The notes beneath the pieces were generated by a model. The model had not been told where the DNA came from. It was given only the letters and a program-made list of their open reading frames with translations, and made no database searches. A DNA stretch of 44,680 bases from Luteimonas sp. ANT-B3E. GTDB taxonomy: Bacteria; Pseudomonadota; Gammaproteobacteria; Xanthomonadales; Xanthomonadaceae. Both the position numbers and the translations under genes were made by a program. This document shows positions 42,071 to 44,680 of the stretch, one piece after another (within the stretch, counting starts at the first letter, position 1; every line of letters begins with the position of its first letter). Location: assembly GCA_001683895.1 (NCBI GenBank), contig LXQJ01000033.1, positions 1-44,680 on the forward strand, read 5' to 3'.

Positions 42071-42580
42071 ATGAGCAACGAACCCCATCCCGGCGTGCAC
42101 GACGGCGACGCGACCGACCCGTCCCAGTCCGACGACCTCGTGGAGCGCCTGCAGGCGGAGCTCGAGCAGCTGCGGGCGCACTCGCTGGTCGAGCGCGCCG
42201 ACCTCGAGAACCAGCGCAAGCGGCTGGAGCGCGACGTACGCAACGCATGCCGCTTCGCCAACAAGCAGCTGCTCGGTGACCTGCTGCCGGTGATGGACGG
42301 CATGGAGGCGGCGCTGGCGACCGCCGACGCCACCGACCCGCTGCGCGACGGCGTGGTGCTGACGCTGCGCGAGCTCAACCGCGTCGCGGAGAACAATGGC
42401 CTGGTTGAAATCGCACCCGGCGCGGGCGATGCCTTCAACCCCGACCACCACCAGGCGATGAGCATCGTCGACGTCGAAGGCGTCGCACCCGGCGCGGTGG
42501 CGCAGACGTTCCAGAAGGGCTACCTGCTCAACGAGCAGCTGTTGCGCCCGGCGATGGTTGCCGTCGCCCGCAGCGAGTAG
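42071..42580 (+). CDS. grpE: Nucleotide exchange factor GrpE
   Basis: The start is ATG 42071, giving 169 residues. It has an acidic, disordered N-terminus, a long coiled coil (LVERLQAELEQLRAHSLVERADLENQRKRLERDV), and the C-terminal beta domain with FNPDHHQAMSIVDVEGVAPGAVAQTFQKGYLLNEQLLRPAMVAVAR. GrpE releases ADP from DnaK. It sits between hrcA and dnaK, each gene with its own sigma-32 promoter. Confidence 0.97.
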   Translation: MSNEPHPGVHDGDATDPSQSDDLVERLQAELEQLRAHSLVERADLENQRKRLERDVRNACRFANKQLLGDLLPVMDGMEAALATADATDPLRDGVVLTLRELNRVAENNGLVEIAPGAGDAFNPDHHQAMSIVDVEGVAPGAVAQTFQKGYLLNEQLLRPAMVAVARSE

Positions 42581-42608
42581 CCGCGTCACGCCTCGGGACC
42601 GCGCACGG

Positions 42609-42636
42609 CTTGAAGTGACGCGCCACGGCCCCAGAT
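42609..42636 (+). promoter_or_regulatory. Sigma-32 promoter of dnaK
   Basis: CTTGAA (42609-42614), 14 bases, CCCCAGAT (42629-42636), a strong heat-shock consensus 57 bp upstream of dnaK. Confidence 0.8.
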
Positions 42637-42693
42637 CACGCTCATTGGCGGCAGTGCCGCCCACCCCTTGACCAGATTCGACGAGGAACCACC

Positions 42694-44625
42694 ATGGCTA
42701 AGATCATCGGCATCGACCTGGGCACGACCAATTCGTGCGTCGCGATCATGGAAGGCGGCAAAGCCCGCGTGATCGAGAACAGCGAGGGCGACCGCACCAC
42801 GCCGTCGATCGTCGCCTATACCAAGGATGGCGAGGTGCTGGTAGGCGCCAGCGCCAAGCGCCAGGCGGTCACCAACCCGAAGAACACCTTCTACGCCGTC
42901 AAGCGACTGATCGGGCGCAAGTTCACCGACGCGGAGGTCAAGAAGGACCTCGACCTGGTGTCCTACGGCATCGTCGAGCACGACAACGGCGATGCCTGGG
43001 TGCAGACCAGCGACGGCCGCAAGCTGTCGGCGCAGGAAGTGTCCGCGCGCATCCTCGAGAAGATGAAGAAGACCGCCGAGGACTACCTGGGCGAGAAGGT
43101 CACCGAAGCCGTGATCACCGTGCCCGCGTACTTCAACGACTCGCAGCGCCAGGCGACCAAGGACGCCGGCAGGATCGCGGGCCTGGATGTCAAGCGCATC
43201 ATCAACGAGCCGACGGCCGCCGCGCTGGCCTATGGCCTCGACAAGGACGGCGGCGACCGAAAGATCGCCGTATACGACCTGGGTGGCGGCACCTTCGACG
43301 TGTCGATCATCGAGATCGCCAACGTCGACGGCGAGAAGCAGTTCGAGGTACTTGCCACCAACGGCGATACCTTCCTTGGCGGCGAGGACTTCGACAAGCG
43401 CGTCATCGACTACCTGGTGGAGGAGTTCAACAAGGATTCCGGCATCGACCTGCGCAAGGATCCGCTGGCGCTGCAGCGCCTGAAGGACGCGGCTGAGCGT
43501 GCCAAGATCGAGCTGTCGTCGGCGCAGCACACCGAGGTCAACCTGCCGTACGTCACCGCGGACGCGTCGGGCCCGAAGCACCTCAACATCAAGCTGACGC
43601 GGGCCAAGCTCGAGTCGCTTGTCGAGGACCTGGTCAAGAAGACCATCGAGCCCTGCCGCATCGCGCTCAACGACGCCGGCCTTCGCGGCAGCGACATCGG
43701 CGAGGTGATCCTGGTCGGTGGCCAGACGCGCATGCCCAAGGTGCAGGCCGCGGTCGCGGAGTTCTTCGGCAAGGAGCCGCGCAAGGACGTCAACCCGGAC
43801 GAGGCGGTGGCGATCGGCGCCGCGGTGCAGGGCGGCGTGCTGGCCGGTGACGTCAAGGACGTGCTGCTGCTCGACGTGACCCCGCTGTCGCTCGGCATCG
43901 AGACCCTGGGCGGTGTGTTCACCAAGATCATCGAGAAGAACACCACCATCCCGACCAAGGCCTCGCAGACGTTCTCCACCGCCGAGGACAACCAGTCCGC
44001 GGTGACGGTGCACGTGCTGCAGGGCGAGCGCGAGCAGGCCCGTTACAACAAGTCGCTGGCCAAGTTCGACCTCACCGGCATCGACGGCGCGCCGCGCGGC
44101 ATGCCGCAGGTGGAGGTGTCGTTCGACATCGACGCCAACGGCATCCTTCACGTCTCGGCCAAGGACAAGAAGACCAACAAGGAGCAGAAGGTCGAGATCA
44201 AGGCCGGCTCCGGCCTGTCGGACGACGAGATCCAGCGGATGGTCGCCGACGCCGAGGCGCACCGGGACGAGGACCGCAAGTTCCACGACCTCGTCGGGGC
44301 GCGCAACCAGGCCGATGCGCTGGTTCACGGCGCGCGGACCGCGATCAAGGACAACGGCGACAAGGTGCCGGGTGACCTCATCGGCCGCGTCGAGGGCGCC
44401 ATCGCCGAGGTCGAGACGGCGATGAAGGGCGACGACAAGGCACAGATCGAGGCCAAGACCAAGTCGCTGGAAGAGGCAGCGCAGGCGCTGTTCGCGGCCG
44501 CCGCGGCGGCCGGACAACCGGCGGGCGAAGGTGGTGGCGACGACGGCGCGGACGGCAAGGCGGGCGATGACGTGGTGGACGCCGAGTTCACCGAGGTCAA
44601 GGACGACGACAAGCCGAAGGGCTGA
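42694..44625 (+). CDS. dnaK: Chaperone DnaK (Hsp70)
   Basis: The 643-residue protein starts at ATG 42694 and shows the Hsp70 ATPase domain ([17 protein letters not shown], then [13 protein letters not shown] and [11 protein letters not shown]), the linker [17 protein letters not shown], the substrate domain and an alpha-helical lid. The C-terminal tail [15 protein letters not shown] carries the typical EEVD-like acidic end of bacterial DnaK. It folds and protects proteins with GrpE and DnaJ; dnaJ should follow beyond the right edge. Confidence 0.99.
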   Translation: MAKIIGIDLGTTNSCVAIMEGGKARVIENSEGDRTTPSIVAYTKDGEVLVGASAKRQAVTNPKNTFYAVKRLIGRKFTDAEVKKDLDLVSYGIVEHDNGDAWVQTSDGRKLSAQEVSARILEKMKKTAEDYLGEKVTEAVITVPAYFNDSQRQATKDAGRIAGLDVKRIINEPTAAALAYGLDKDGGDRKIAVYDLGGGTFDVSIIEIANVDGEKQFEVLATNGDTFLGGEDFDKRVIDYLVEEFNKDSGIDLRKDPLALQRLKDAAERAKIELSSAQHTEVNLPYVTADASGPKHLNIKLTRAKLESLVEDLVKKTIEPCRIALNDAGLRGSDIGEVILVGGQTRMPKVQAAVAEFFGKEPRKDVNPDEAVAIGAAVQGGVLAGDVKDVLLLDVTPLSLGIETLGGVFTKIIEKNTTIPTKASQTFSTAEDNQSAVTVHVLQGEREQARYNKSLAKFDLTGIDGAPRGMPQVEVSFDIDANGILHVSAKDKKTNKEQKVEIKAGSGLSDDEIQRMVADAEAHRDEDRKFHDLVGARNQADALVHGARTAIKDNGDKVPGDLIGRVEGAIAEVETAMKGDDKAQIEAKTKSLEEAAQALFAAAAAAGQPAGEGGGDDGADGKAGDDVVDAEFTEVKDDDKPKG

Positions 44626-44680
44626 GTGGTCGCCGGTGGAACGCGATGACCGGGCGCCGTGGCAGCGTGAATCCCGCTGC

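Noticed and set aside
42586..44517. 643-residue minus-strand open frame
   Set aside because: Exact antisense shadow of dnaK.

Overview
The window is high-GC bacterial chromosome. The gene order tmRNA / smpB-ratA-rnfH / bamE-fur / recN / hrcA-grpE-dnaK, a Fur without cysteines and a TldD-MoxR-DUF58 gene train all suggest a gammaproteobacterium of the Xanthomonadaceae (Lysobacter/Luteimonas-like). This is inferred from gene content and order; no database search was possible.

Region 1 (1-11212, minus strand) is one long gene train: two tandem TldD-type metalloprotease genes with twin-arginine signals, a TldE/PmbA-type partner, a DUF4159 protein, a MoxR AAA+ ATPase, a DUF58 protein, a BatA-like membrane protein and a large DUF4175-like membrane protein that runs off the left edge. 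The last four genes are tightly spaced or overlap. Region 2 (11421-15477, plus) is a complete yjfI-yjfJ(pspA)-yjfK-yjfL-yjfM-yjfC type operon: DUF2170, PspA, DUF2491, DUF350, DUF1190 lipoprotein and a glutathionylspermidine-synthase-like ATP-grasp ligase. It ends in a clear terminator. Region 3 (15611-20851, plus) has a near-perfect sigma-54 promoter, a single 1,365-codon reading frame fusing a glycoside hydrolase, a glycosyltransferase and a UDP-galactopyranose-mutase-like flavoprotein, and then galE.

Region 4 (about 21-34 kb) is an accessory stress and signalling island. It encodes a hybrid histidine kinase that looks like the surviving C-terminal half of a CheB-CheR-PAS-kinase protein, an NtrC-type sigma-54 activator, a small protein with an H-box-like motif, a receiver-only regulator, a frameshifted receiver, DUF378, a repetitive lipoprotein, Mn-catalase, hemerythrin, an OBAP-like lipoprotein, DUF3618, a holin-like membrane protein and a YciF-type ferritin-like protein. 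Counting the promoter in region 3, I find six near-consensus sigma-54 promoters (TGGYAYG-N4-TTGC), each correctly oriented and upstream of a separate gene, plus two weaker ones. The activator gene lies among them. I read this as a local RpoN-dependent stress/envelope regulon and regard it as the most interesting system in the window.

Region 5 (34-44.7 kb) is housekeeping: tmRNA with its own sigma-70 promoter, a CHASE-domain histidine kinase, smpB, ratA, rnfH, bamE, fur, recN, hrcA, grpE and dnaK. Two textbook sigma-32 promoters precede grpE and dnaK; the grpE one lies inside the 3' end of hrcA.
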